Source: Sipunculus nudus (lineage: Eukaryota; Annelida; Sipuncula; Golfingiida; Sipunculidae). From it: a stretch of 64,000 bases of DNA. The notes under the pieces are model-generated. The model saw only the letters and a list, made by a program, of their open reading frames with translations, had not been told where the DNA came from and searched no databases. This document shows, one piece after another, positions 23,415 to 35,400 of the stretch (positions within the stretch are counted from its first letter, which is position 1; each line of letters opens with the position of its first letter). A program made the translations under genes and the position numbers. The stretch covers positions 76,674,643-76,738,642 of the forward strand of contig CM049307.1 in assembly GCA_026874595.1 (NCBI GenBank). Direction: 5' to 3'.

Positions 23415-24597
23415 TATGGGTGCGATGTTCAATGACTAAGTTAACGTCTTAAAGGTGTCAATGTCATCCGTTAAAAGTTACCCTTTCTGCGGCCCCATGA
23501 GAAAAGCTGCCCTTACCAAGTAATGGACCGAGTTGCCTTTAGTTTAATGTGGTGAAGAAGAGATGGTGTGATTTTGGATTGCACACTCATCACTTTGGCA
23601 CTCAGACACACAAGAAAACATTAGGCAGTGGCTAAACAACTAGGAGTATGTATTACAATAAATTTAAAAGAAGTAAATGATTCAAAACCACCTACAGGAT
23701 AGTGTTCACGGCCTGTTTCGCCTCACACCACATTAAAAGCACTGGTTGCACACTAAAATGCACTAAATAATCCTTACATATGTATGCGGCCCTCCCAGAC
23801 TACTGCCCTGGAGGCTCATTTATATTTATAAGACTAATACAAATCTCGAAAATTCTTCGTGTCTAAGAATAATTTATATTCATAAGCGTGCTGAATAATA
23901 AATAGGCTGGAAACAATGCCCGTAGTACAAAAACCTACCTCGCGTAAGGTGACCTCTATTGAATTCCCCCTTTGTGTCTCAAAATAGTACTCTATGCGGC
24001 CACCCCGGCCTACTTTCAACACATAACAACAAAACAACAAGTTATTTTTCAGAAAAAAAGGAGGTCTTGGTCTATAGATACAAGAGTATACACATCTTCT
24101 AAGATTTAAACAGCTGTAACCCAATTACCTTACATAATTAACTTAATTAACCTAATTATCATAATTAAGGTATTTGTATTGGCGGCTTTAATCACACAAT
24201 TATAACTTCATTATTTTACATCACATACTTGTTGAATCTGTTAAATAAACTTAAGTGCATAACACAGAAAACAGTAAACTCAATGAAAATATCACAAAGT
24301 TTTGGAACATATTTCCTTTATACTGACAAGATCCAGTGGGTTTAAGTGGTATTTTCAGTGAAAATCCTGTAATCAAAAACATTACAGGAGATACAATATG
24401 ATTTTGCAAAATACCTGCATGTTCATCCAAATTCCAATTTCAGAACATATTAACACACTACAATCAATCAATCATTCAATAGATAAATGAATTATTAATG
24501 ATATACCCAAATATTGAATATGTCTGTTAAAAAGTCATTTTATATAATTTTCTCTTAATTTAAAACCTTGATATACATTTGCTGCATATCTGATTAT

Positions 24598-26400
24598 TTA
24601 AGTTAAAACCCTAATAAAATTTTCCTTGTTTGGTGCATGTAGACCCTTTTTCAAATATGCTTTCCTAAAATCATCATATAATAAAAATTCGTGTACAAAA
24701 AGGAACTCATCCTCTTTTAGATTGAAACCATTAAATACTAAGTTAATACAAAACTTTTGCGTATACCTTTCCTTTTCAATCATCAAATCATGACAACAAC
24801 ATGTCAATCTAGCTAGCGTTTTTTTTTTTTGTTTGTTTTTTTAAGGCTTAGTATTTGGCACACACTAAATATTTCTCCATTTAGAGAATATATTAAAAAG
24901 TACCATATAAATTAAATTTAGTATTTGAAGCTACATCACAAGTCAATTTTTATGCTGCCATATCAATTATCCTTTCATTTATTTTAACCAAAAATAGTCT
25001 AATGTCTCCTACTTCTAGATTCTTGCACACATACCCAAAACATGCCCTGCATATTATGTTTCTAACATGAATACCCATGTTTGTTTTACATTCATATCTA
25101 GATTAAACAGTATATTATATAAGCGTTTAGGATATGTATTATTCTCATAAGGTAGTAGTTTTGTCCAATATTTTAGAAAACTTACTAACTGACTGACATA
25201 CATTTGATGCCCTCCAAAGCTCCCCATGATGCTGCATTTGATACTGTAGAGCTAATTTTTAAGATGTACTTTCGAAATTTATATTGCAACTTTTCATTTA
25301 TTTCACATCTTTTACAGCCCCACAGTACTGAACCATATAATAAAACCAGTGTGACCATACAATCCAATTGATGAAAAAAGCTGGCTCACTGATAAACATC
25401 TATATTTCCTATAAAAGTCACTTCTCTTTCCGCCTGTGTTGCCTGCGTTTTACACCATGACAATGTACTTGTAAATATTACCCCTAAGGATCTGTAGTCA
25501 TTTACCGTTTCAATTTGAGTATTTTGATAGTGCAATCTATCTTATTATAAAATGGTCCCCCGTGTCAAAAAACATAATTTATGTCTTTCCTATATTAACT
25601 TCTAAGCCATAATTGACAGAAAAACTTTATCAATTAAGCATACTAAAATGAACAGCGTACATTAATGTCATTGATTTTGGGTAATATTCATTAATGTACT
25701 ATGATATTTTGTTTTATTTATTTGTCCTTAAAATACATTTATGAATAAGTAAAACAGGAGAGGACTAACCATGCATCCTTTTCGAGTGCCGTTAGTACAT
25801 TTATAATAATCTTTCCTCTGTAAGCATAAATGTTTTAATTTGACTAATCATTGATTGCAGTTTCTGTTACACTTTCCTTTTTATCACAAATTTAAATAAT
25901 ACATACCACAATAAATAATGTTGTAGACTATCAAAAACAGTTGAATATCCATCCTATAGCCAGCTTGTTTTTCACATAATAATCCAGCTTTATCAACAAA
26001 AATCTGAAGTCTCCTTGTCAATAATTTGTAAACAGGTTTCCTACGATATTAACTACCTCTATCATTTTTAGGATCTGTGGTGGAACCCTTTTTGCGAATT
26101 GGTTCAATAACTGCTTCGCTCCAACAGGCCGGAAAACACTATACTCTGACATGCTATTAAATAATTGAAAATGTGAGCTGACATGTAACTATATGTATCT
26201 TTCATTATGCCTATCGTTATTTCTTTAGGTCCTGGGGCTTTTCTTCTTTTCATTTCATATATGAAATTTCTGTACTTCATGAGGTGTTATAATTCCTTCA
26301 AGCTCTGTATCATTTTCAATTTCAAATATATTCTTTAAATATCCCAAAGTATAATTCTTAAACTCTTACAAATAAAACTCATACAAAGATACTGCTTCTC
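24598..26400 (-). mobile_element. Non-LTR retrotransposon remnant, family shared with 39.6-41.6 kb
   Basis: Minus-strand pieces of a LINE ORF2 in order from high to low coordinate: an ITPHEVQ...KAPGP linker (about 26300-26220), GTRKGCMVSPLLF (about 25780), a degraded active site where YADD reads YAVH (about 25650), LLYGSVLWGCKRCEINEKLQ (about 25340), YWTKLLPYENNTYPKRLYNI (about 25150), and RLTCCCHDLMIEKERYTQKF (about 24800). The same order and wording occur in the plus-strand copy at 39640-41610. Stops and frameshifts break every part. The CHDLMIEKERYT block and the stretch after it form the zinc-knuckle-like C-terminus of this family. Confidence 0.8.
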
Positions 26401-29400
26401 CGAGAAATAAAAAAAAAAAAAACATATAAAAGACATGTTCTATTTCATGACAGTCAACATGTCTAGTATATGCTCCATAATTGTGACTAGAAATATCTGA
26501 AACATTGTATTAACTGCAAGATTGGACAGTCCATGGGTTAGAGACCCACCACCCGATCCGGCGGGATCGGGTCGCATGCGCAGTGCGCGTCTACATTACA
26601 TGGTAATAGAGGCGGAGTGACATGGTGTTTGGCAATAATATCTAGCATGTGTACTTGCGTGAGATTACTGCAGTGCAGGATTATATAACCAGCGAATGAC
26701 CAGAAATGTATCCTCATTAAATGTAAAAAAAAAAAAAAACAATTTTGGTTTATCAGCGCAACTCCAAATCCAAGAACTTTGATGTCCCTTTAGATTGTGG
26801 GATTACGTCAGCCTTCCGGTTTGACATGACCTCGAAACGCGAACTCGCACATGTTGACACTGGCGAGTGATGTACGCAGTAATTCTTAAACACGTTTGTT
26901 TGTAGGGATTTATAAAATGACACATCGAGTGAACAAGGTAGGCGTATTAGTGTCCGTTACATAAATTTCTTTTAAATACGAGTCCTTTACAGACTGTAAT
27001 AACAGTCCAAGCATGACAGTAGAAAAACGAACATGGCCGGCGGCAGTGGGGAAAAAATGGAAATGACCGGCAAAAGCATCGACCCTCTTATACTGTATGC
27101 ACGTATGATTACCGCGCCTTATATGCAGTTTTGTAGACGCAGGTCTATTGAAATAATTTTTGTTAACGTTTCATTTTGGTGTATCGGCATGAAGGTATAA
27201 TATTATTGTCAGACAGATTTTTTATGGCACTTGTGGAGTTTGCTCAAACATCGTTTGACCTCGAAGATTCTGAAAGTTTTGTCATCAAGAATTATTTTAA
27301 AAGAAAATAAGTTATATGACACTTTAACTTCAATTTACACATTATTGTTTCCATAGAGAATATTATTAGCATGATTTGGTTTTTCTGATTATCGACCACA
27401 TGTCAGCCAACTTTTTCTTTTAGGAAATTTCCCCATTTTTACCAGATACATACACTGGACTTTTATCGTTGTTACTGTACATGGGCAGAAATGAATATAA
27501 ATTCACGAATGTGTATTTTTATTTTCAGCTGTTTTGTATGCCTCTTGAACTTGTAACATTGCGGTTTTGATATGCAACAATGTAACTAACACAAGTTCAA
27601 CGCGTGCGTGCACATACAAATGAAAGTTTGTTATGACGAGCAGTAGGCCTATATGTAAAAATACAGTAGTGTCATTCCATGAGGCAATATAATATTGGAT
27701 GACACTTGGAGGAGGTTTTTTATGGGTTCATATCTGAAATGAGATGTTTTGGAGTCCTGGGTGTGTAATTCATTGCAAAGAGAAATAAAAAGAAAAAAAA
27801 GAAAACGTTTGGGTATGCATGATGTATACGTATTTTTACACACATGCATACCTACATGAATATTTATAAAACCAAGATATTTATAGAATCAAGAGCGGTG
27901 AAGAAGACGTGCAAGAAGAATCCTACATTCGCAAGTGAAAATTAAACCAAATCTCTCCTTGTCACAAGACTTCTATTTCTTCAAGGTTTCCATGAAGTTA
28001 TACAAGACAAACAGAAAAAAGGGATAATAACCTTATTATCAATAATATTATTATTAATAACCTTATAACCTTATTGAAAACGTAGATTTTTTCAAAGTGC
28101 TTTAATCCGGTGAGGGAAACCTGCATGAACAAACCTGATGTTTTTATTGCTGTAAACGTGAACATCTATGTTTTCAAAGACACCTCGCTAGGGAATGTTA
28201 AAAAAATGAAGCCGATCGTTAAACAAGCATTGTTGCATAAACAAGATTATACATCTTATACAAATAAAGTCGGTAATTTAGGCAAACCTTTTTGCATTTT
28301 TTAATAAAAAATATTTTAAAGTTATATATAAATTATACATGTTATTTATATTATTACTACAATATTCGGCTCACACACATACATACCGGTACATGTACAG
28401 GGCCCATTCCTGATCTAACATACCCGATTAACACTAAAAAACAACTAAAATTTCATTAATAAACTTCTACTTTATGTTAATGTTTGTATAACATGGTTAT
28501 GTTTTGTGATGATGAAAATCATTTTGGGTTTTTATAAGACCCTTCTTAAAATATTCTTCTGTCTCTACCAACTGACGACTAATCCTTTGTGTTTTCTATT
28601 TCCCCACGCAAAAGATCCCGCTAACAATACAACAGTTAGGTGACCTTATCCTGACAGTTGGAAAATAAACCAATAGCATTCTTCGTATGATTTTTTTTTA
28701 ATTAGGCGAAGGATCAAACCCAGAATGGCTATTCGCCGAATATGTTCACTGACCATGCAGATATCATTCACCAACACAGAGAAAAGTTCAAATCATTAAT
28801 CACAAGAAGTGGTCTAAGTGACTGAAATATATATATATATATATATATGTATATATCTGTGGCGACAAAGGATGATTAATTTGTTCTGTTTAACAGGAAA
28901 TAAATCTATTTATTGAGAATTTTTAAAATATGAATAATACTTAATTTACAGAGCCAGCGCAAAATTTCCAGGATTTGGCTATATGCACGAAATTATGGAA
29001 TTTATGTTTCAACAAAATATTTCATGAATGTCTTTGTTTAAATACATTGTAAAAACAATCCCATTCTAACAACTTTTGATGATCTTAAAATCAGAAGTCA
29101 TCCTTCAGTTGAGTTTATAACAATAATTAAACAGATATATGTCCCGATGAGGTGCTTCATGAGTAGAAATATATGTAATATTAGTTAGTGGATGTAGAGG
29201 TTCATTACAACGACTCTCATTCCACCCCGTTTTGAGAAGGCACAAGATCAGACAACGCCCATTAAAACACGTGCAGTCTGTTATTATTGTTAACATTGGG
29301 TTTCATGTCACGTGATCTCCCAACTGCCATTTCAAACCTATGCAATCTGACAGTCCGCCTCGGCACCTGAACTAGGGAATTCTACAAAAATACATGATTT

Positions 29401-30249
29401 TATCACTTTAAAAAAAGAGAATAATAATATTTATGCGTAAATAATGTGTACGTTTTGTCTGAGAGAGAAATTCGCTCGATAAAACTAAAATTATCCAGTC
29501 TTTCTAAGCTGGGGGTGCCGGGTGATCGGCAATGATAGCTGACCGGCTTGTCAGCAACATCGTCAGATATTGAAGAACATATATAACGTATGATACTTTT
29601 AATGGTCACATTTGATTCCTTGAGTTAAAATGCGTATGTCAGACAAAAGTTAGAGTGGAAAATTGGCTAGAATTCAAGTATGATGACTTTTTTTATGATT
29701 TTGGGCGATGTGTCTTGACATGTATTTAAGCGCCACCATCTGAGCAAAGAAGAGAGCCGCGACTATTTATAATTACTATTTGTACAATCCATGAAAATAT
29801 GTTTTCATTTTTTTTTGTATTTTAATGTATTAGGAAGAATAACTAAAATTGTAGATTGTAGGTTTACAAAAGATGGGCGGGAGAATACGCTTTTTAAGAC
29901 TTTGTATTATAAAAGCAGATAATAAGATCGAATACAATTGTCATGGTTTTGTAGAGTATATTAGCTATACATGTACATGCCTAAAGTTATTTATATTTAT
30001 TTTCAGATATACAAACTTCAAACGAAGGCAAAAATGGAAAAATTTTCAGAAGGTTTCTCAACTCATCTTGAAAAAGGGATCCTAAATCAGGGTAAACACT
30101 TCCTACTGTTTTTGCAACGCCTCTGTAAGTAGTTACCCTAAAAAATTGAAAATCTACAACCAATTATATGAATATCTTCAAATGTAAATTGCTTTACAAG
30201 GACCTTTGTGGTTTCAGCCTTTGAAATAGTTGAATGACTAAATACAGAC
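26401..30249. other. Gene-poor stretch with one GC-richer island
   Basis: No gene is supported. Between 26555 and 27070 the base composition rises; it contains GATCCGGCGGGATC and CGCATGCGCA, the latter similar to an NRF-1 site. Two tiny ATG frames (26917 MTHRVNK before a GTAGGC donor; 27033 MAGGSGEKMEMTGKS) could be starts of a gene, but nothing confirms them. A short (TA)n tract lies at 28826-28854. Confidence 0.4.
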
Positions 30250-31310
30250 ATTGATTATTGAAACATCTCTCACAACATACATCGATTTATTCAAAGATTA
30301 TATCATGACAAAGTTATACAAACACTTGATATGTTTGGAATCCACGAAAAACACTACGTTGGGGGAAAAATATTCCGACGAACCATTTGTTGTATTTAGA
30401 GATCACAAGTGCGTAAAATATACAATAAATTAACTGGTTACCACAAGGATCCATTTTACTTCCCTTACTGCATATGATATACAGGAATGACATTCAACAA
30501 TGAAGTAAGTTCTTCAAGTTTATTCTATATGCAGATGATACAACATTATGCAACCCCTTAACAAATTACAATAAATAAAAAGACTATGACAACATCAACA
30601 GTGAATTTAATAATGTACATAACTGGTTAAATGCAAAAAAAAAATAAATGTAAACAAAACAAAATGCATTACATTTCACAAATAAAATAAGTACATACAA
30701 GACAAAACCCTTGAACGTAAAATATATGAAACACCTACAGAGGTATCTTTCTTGACATAACATTGAACGAACATATGGAATGACAAACTCGCACAAACAA
30801 ATTTGCTAAACACTTAACATACATCTGGAAAATGATTAAATTAAAACATTTTCTACCAGGGCATACATGAAAGATTCTTTGTAATACACTCATCCCATAT
30901 AAGCTATTGAGTACATGTATGCAGCTTTGAAATAAATAGATTAGACAAATCCCCTAAAAGGTATAAGAAATAGTACAAACACTAAATACAATGCCCACAC
31001 TGAACCGTTTTCCGAATCTTAACAACTTTAAACAAATGACATTTTCAGACTAAATATCACAATTCTCAAAACATACGATTTACAAATAAAACAAGAACTT
31101 TAACAGTCTCGTTAACATAAAAATTATAAATAAGACCGACCAAATAACTGATATTTCAAGAACAGTCAAGGCTTCATTTGGTTCACAAACAATATTAAAT
31201 TAAAACATATAAAGATAATTGTCATAAATGAACTTTTGCATTTGTAACACAACAATTTCTCAGTCGAAAAACACATATCAAAATACAAAAAAAATATAAA
31301 AATACTAAAA
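30250..31310 (+). mobile_element. Jockey/CR1-like LINE reverse-transcriptase remnant
   Basis: Frames on the plus strand give, in order, a PQGSILLPLLHMIYRNDI block at about 30440-30490, LYADDTTL with the catalytic YADD at 30528-30539, NSEFNNVHNWLNAK (about 30600), and a C-terminal KYNAHTEPFSES-like segment (about 30990). These are the conserved blocks of jockey-superfamily reverse transcriptases. The frame changes repeatedly and contains many stops, so the copy is old. It is very A-rich on this strand. Confidence 0.75.
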
Positions 31311-31475
31311 GTTAATCAAATATGAACACAAATAATAAAATTCAAAGTAAAATGAAAGAATTTTATCAAATTGATAGGACACACTATGACATAAGTCTGC
31401 ATAAATATAAAATAACAAAAATAACTGATAATTTGGAAAAAAATTTAGAATGCATTACATTTATGCCATATAAAA

Positions 31476-31695
31476 TATTTCTCTTCCTTTCTTTATATTC
31501 GATAAGGCATTCTCGTTCGGAACCAGATAAAATATTTCTCTATATTTTTCTATTTATTAAGGCATTCTCGTTCGGAACCAGATAAAATATTTCTCTATAT
31601 TTTTCTATTTATTTTTCTATTTATTTTTCTATTTATAAAATATTTCTCTTCCTTTCTTTATATTCGATAAGGCATTCTCGTTCGGAACCAGAGAC
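31476..31695. repeat. Short tandem repeat with GGCATTCTCGTTCGGAACCA
   Basis: Three copies of a unit beginning GGCATTCTCGTTCGGAACCA, separated by ATAAAATATTTCTCTATATT and TTTTTCTATTTA stretches. The TTTTTCTATTTA piece is itself tandemly repeated. Confidence 0.85.
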
Positions 31696-31823
31696 ACAGT
31701 GGCGGGTGTGACGTTGGTTTACTGACCATTCACAATATTTCTTGCCTTCTGCCTTACAATCCAGTTAAGGTACAATTTAATTCAAATATATTTAATAACT
31801 AAATAACTGCGGCCCTAGCAAGG

Positions 31824-31826
<3 letters not shown>

Positions 31827-31875
<49 letters not shown>

Positions 31876-31877
31876 TA
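31827..31877. repeat. (TA)n microsatellite
   Basis: TA dinucleotides with a TTTATATATAT extension. Confidence 0.9.
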
Positions 31878-32035
31878 TATGTACACAATGAAAAAATACA
31901 ATACGAATGAAGAGTTTGACTGACTAATTAATCAGTAAAGGACTACCGATTTGGAAAATAAAGTATGATTTCATTGGAGGTGAATATCTACAAGTACATA
32001 TTGACCACATATAAAGAAAATATATCCATTAAGAG

Positions 32036-32045
32036 CCTCTCTCTT

Positions 32046-32090
<45 letters not shown>
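32036..32090. repeat. (TC)n(TA)n compound microsatellite
   Basis: About a dozen TC units run directly into TA units, the same compound type as at 61319-61386. Confidence 0.95.
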
Positions 32091-33300
32091 TGAAAAGATT
32101 CCTGAAGATTTTCATAACCATCTATGCCAACGTCCTTGCAGGAGGCACTAGAGGTTTACTAATTAGTTGTGAACTGGGCAGCTCCAGCGGAGAATTAAGC
32201 AAGGAACAGCAGCGATATATAAATGGTTATATCGACTAGGAGTTAAATAAATGTGAGCTGACCAGATTCCCTTTTCATCCCATTCGATCCGGGAAACCAG
32301 AAGCACATGTACCCAAACTTTCCACTTTAGTCTTCGAGTATATGCTATGTACACCTTCTGGTGATCTCTCCACCAAAAACCATTGAAGATCGTTATAGAA
32401 TATGTCCACATTGACGAATATCTGTTATTGACATTTTATCAAGGCAGGACATACCAGATACATTTCGAGGCGACAGTTTTATATTTCTTAGTGATCAGAA
32501 TTTTGGTCGGAACCTTATCGGCGGTGTATTTGAAGTGAAAAAAAAGTTATGGCAACGATTGGCCCTAAGTATTCGGGTCTGTTATATAAATAAGGCAAGC
32601 TATTTCTATATCAATAATAAAAAGGACAGGAAGCCTGTTGCGTCTTAAAAGCTGAGCTAGTATTAATATAATTTCGTTCACAATACCGGCAATGCTGGCC
32701 CACTGGACACGGACACAGCAGACGACCCTCGTGCATTCCACGCATTGCGCATGCTCATGGAAAGTATCTATTATTGAAATACATGTATTTGCCCACCAAA
32801 TATTACAGCAGTCTTGAAGGATATTCCATATACCCTTTAATAGATACACTCCTCCTACACTAAAAGCGGACTTATAACCATTAATGCTCGTATGATAAAG
32901 TAAGCGGCGCAAAGGGTCAGGAGCATAGGACTACTTGTCGAGGTAGTGGGACTAGAGCGCAGACCCCCCCCCCCCCCCCCATGGCACTTATCAGCTAGGG
33001 TCGGGTCTTGCTAAGCACCAAAAGTACCAAAACGTTACTGAAAAGTTACCGAAAAGTATTACCAAAGAGTTACAGGAAAGACTATATAAGCACCTTTCAA
33101 TTCATGAAAACACCAAAAACTACCAAAAAATTGTTTCAGACTGTAAGTTACGTTAGCAAATCGTGTGCTCTTTTCTGTCATGCATAAAGGATGATTGTAG
33201 CGACAAAAAATGATTAGATAGTTTTGTTTAGGGTACGGTTGTATGGAATAGCTAAGGTTTCGAGCTGTTTTTTTTTTATGGTACGGAGCCAATTGGGTGG
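32091..33300. other. No recognised gene
   Basis: Two longish minus-strand frames (32411-32163 and 32912-32565) have no domain I can name. The second is hydrophobic and cysteine-rich. A C17 run sits at 32964-32980. A short AAAAGTTACC-type repeat lies at 33020-33080. Confidence 0.35.
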
Positions 33301-33309
33301 TATAAGGGC

Positions 33310-35400
33310 CTCCGATTAGAGAACACGGGAAAAAAAAGTCAACATGGTGGCCAGACGGTCCAGGTTTTGGGCAGATTAGTCACAGTTTGGAAACCGTTTG
33401 TTCATGTGTTCCGTGTGTTACGATGTATTCCGTGTGTTCGGAACTTCTGTGTGTAACGGTTGTTTCGTGAGATGTTATTTCGACTTTGTTAACTGTCAAA
33501 TTGTCAAATAAAGCTTCTAAAGTAACAGTAGCTACATGAGTTTCCAAACTGACAAAACGCCGGCCATGTCGACAAGAAGCAAAACAAGGACTGTGAACAC
33601 ACTAGTTGAGCAGGCGTCACAGCCTTTTCGTGAAGATACCGTCAGTCATCATGCATCAAAAACTAGTAAGTCGCGAATCTCATGTTCCAGTCGTCATGGG
33701 TCAAAGTACAGTAAGTCGAACAGTTAACTGTTCTACTCTCAGTGATAAAGCCAGAGACAGTTAAGTTAAAGAGGTAGTAGCCATGCTTAGAGGCACACAG
33801 CTGGAAGAGCAGCAAAATTTATAGGTAGAACAGGAAGAGTTTAAAGGAAAGAAAGACTTGTTAGAAGCAAAATCTGTTCAAGTCCTAAAACTAGAAAATT
33901 AAATGTGTCAGAATACGGCCGATGAACAAGAAGAAGGTCAACAAGGATTTGAGCATATTAGTGTTGATGACGTCATTAATTATAATAATCGACAAAAATC
34001 ATAATTTTGTAATCTAAAGGTATCGTCATTCTGGGATGATATTGGTTTACTAGCATGTGTTGCTACTATTTATTTCATGTCAACAGTGTTCACGGAAGAT
34101 TGTGGATGTGGAATCCAAGCTGTTAATTGGACTAGGGGGCATGGCAGTTCGAAATTTTCCACAGAGTAATCAGGGTAATGGTTTCTAATCAGTCACTTCA
34201 CACCTGACACGTGTCCCGGCGCGGTGGCCAATGACCTTTTTACCGATGACCAGCCACTCGGAGCAGTAATCTCCACCTACTTCTGATTGACAGTTCTTGA
34301 GATGTCATTTCGTGTTAAAATTTCGTCTTTTTTACCACAACAAACTATTTAATTTTCAGTTTTGTTCATCAGAACCAATTCACATCAGAATATATAACGA
34401 AATTATATGACTGTCACATGCGCTGAAATTCCTGTTTCGAGTTGAAAACGAGAATACTCTTCCCAAACAGTTTTTGGCCATTTTCTCAAAACAATTTAAC
34501 AGACTGCACGGTCTTCGGAGCGATATTTCTCAAAAACCACCAAATGTTGAGTCTTCAAATTTTTAACATATAGATATGTTGACATGTAATCTAAAATGCG
34601 TTTTTTTCCTTTCCTTCTGTTTTAGTTCAACAGTAATACACCTATGCAAAAAATTATGCATTGTTTGTATCATTTTGTATTTAATTAAAAATTCAATATA
34701 AAAAAGCGACTGTAAACACACAATAAAAAAGCCTGGATATTGTTGTATATACTTCCATGTTTTACTATTGTTACATACATACTCTTTGCCAAATCTCAGA
34801 TATATCGCATTAAAAAATTATGAAATTAATTATCCAAAGTTTAAAATCATAAACCAAAAATCTGAGACAATTTTAATTTATATCTCATCTAACAGAATTA
34901 TATTAATTCCAGATATGTATATATCATTGTGGCTTAAAATCATGTTAATATAATTTTTTAAGCTAAATTAAACAAAGGTTGTTTGACCACCATTAGACCT
35001 TAATGTACATTACGACACTGAAGCTTTGGTTGAAAGTTCAAATACAAATTATAACCCTCCACAACATAATGTTGAACAGATATTATTGACCAGCAGGCTG
35101 CTTATCAGAAAATGTTACATACAATTCAGGCAGGGTTTAGGATGCCGTCTCCGGAGCTGATTACGTTTAGTGGTGACCAAACACAATATCGGAAATTCAT
35201 CAATCATTTTAAAACAACAGTGGTCAACCGGCTTGGTTACCCGCGGACAACCCTTACGTACCTGAAACAAAAATATACTGGAGAGGCGAAATAAGTAATC
35301 GAAGACTGTGTTACATTGCCGCGAGAGGATGGTTACAGACAAGCCAGGGACTTTTTGCATACATATTGCATATAGCAACCAATCACTCTACTGTAACCTT
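33310..35400 (+). mobile_element. BEL/Pao-like LTR retrotransposon: 5' end and gag, decayed
   Basis: Three parts support this. First, an LTR-like leader with AATAAAGC at 33507-33514. Second, a Gag start at 33566, MSTRSKTRTVNTLVEQ, rich in Ser, Arg and Lys, followed in another frame by a charged coiled coil (EEQQNL...VEQEEFKGKKDL, to about 33950), as BEL/Pao Gag proteins begin. Third, at about 35070-35390, PSPELITFSGDQTQYRKFIN, LKQKYTGEAK and CVTLPREDGYRQARDF, the pattern of the DUF1759 Gag domain of BEL/Pao elements. About 1 kb of unrelated AT-rich DNA separates the two coding parts, pointing to an insertion or rearrangement. Stops occur in each part (TAA at 33724, TAA after GEAK). No pol was found downstream. 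Confidence 0.7.

Noticed and set aside
26917-27190. Possible promoter and first exon in the GC-richer island
   Set aside because: NRF-1-like word and two small ATG frames only; no supporting exon downstream.
32163-32912. Two minus-strand frames of 82 and 115 codons
   Set aside because: Hydrophobic, Cys-rich or mixed composition without recognisable motifs; could be chance.
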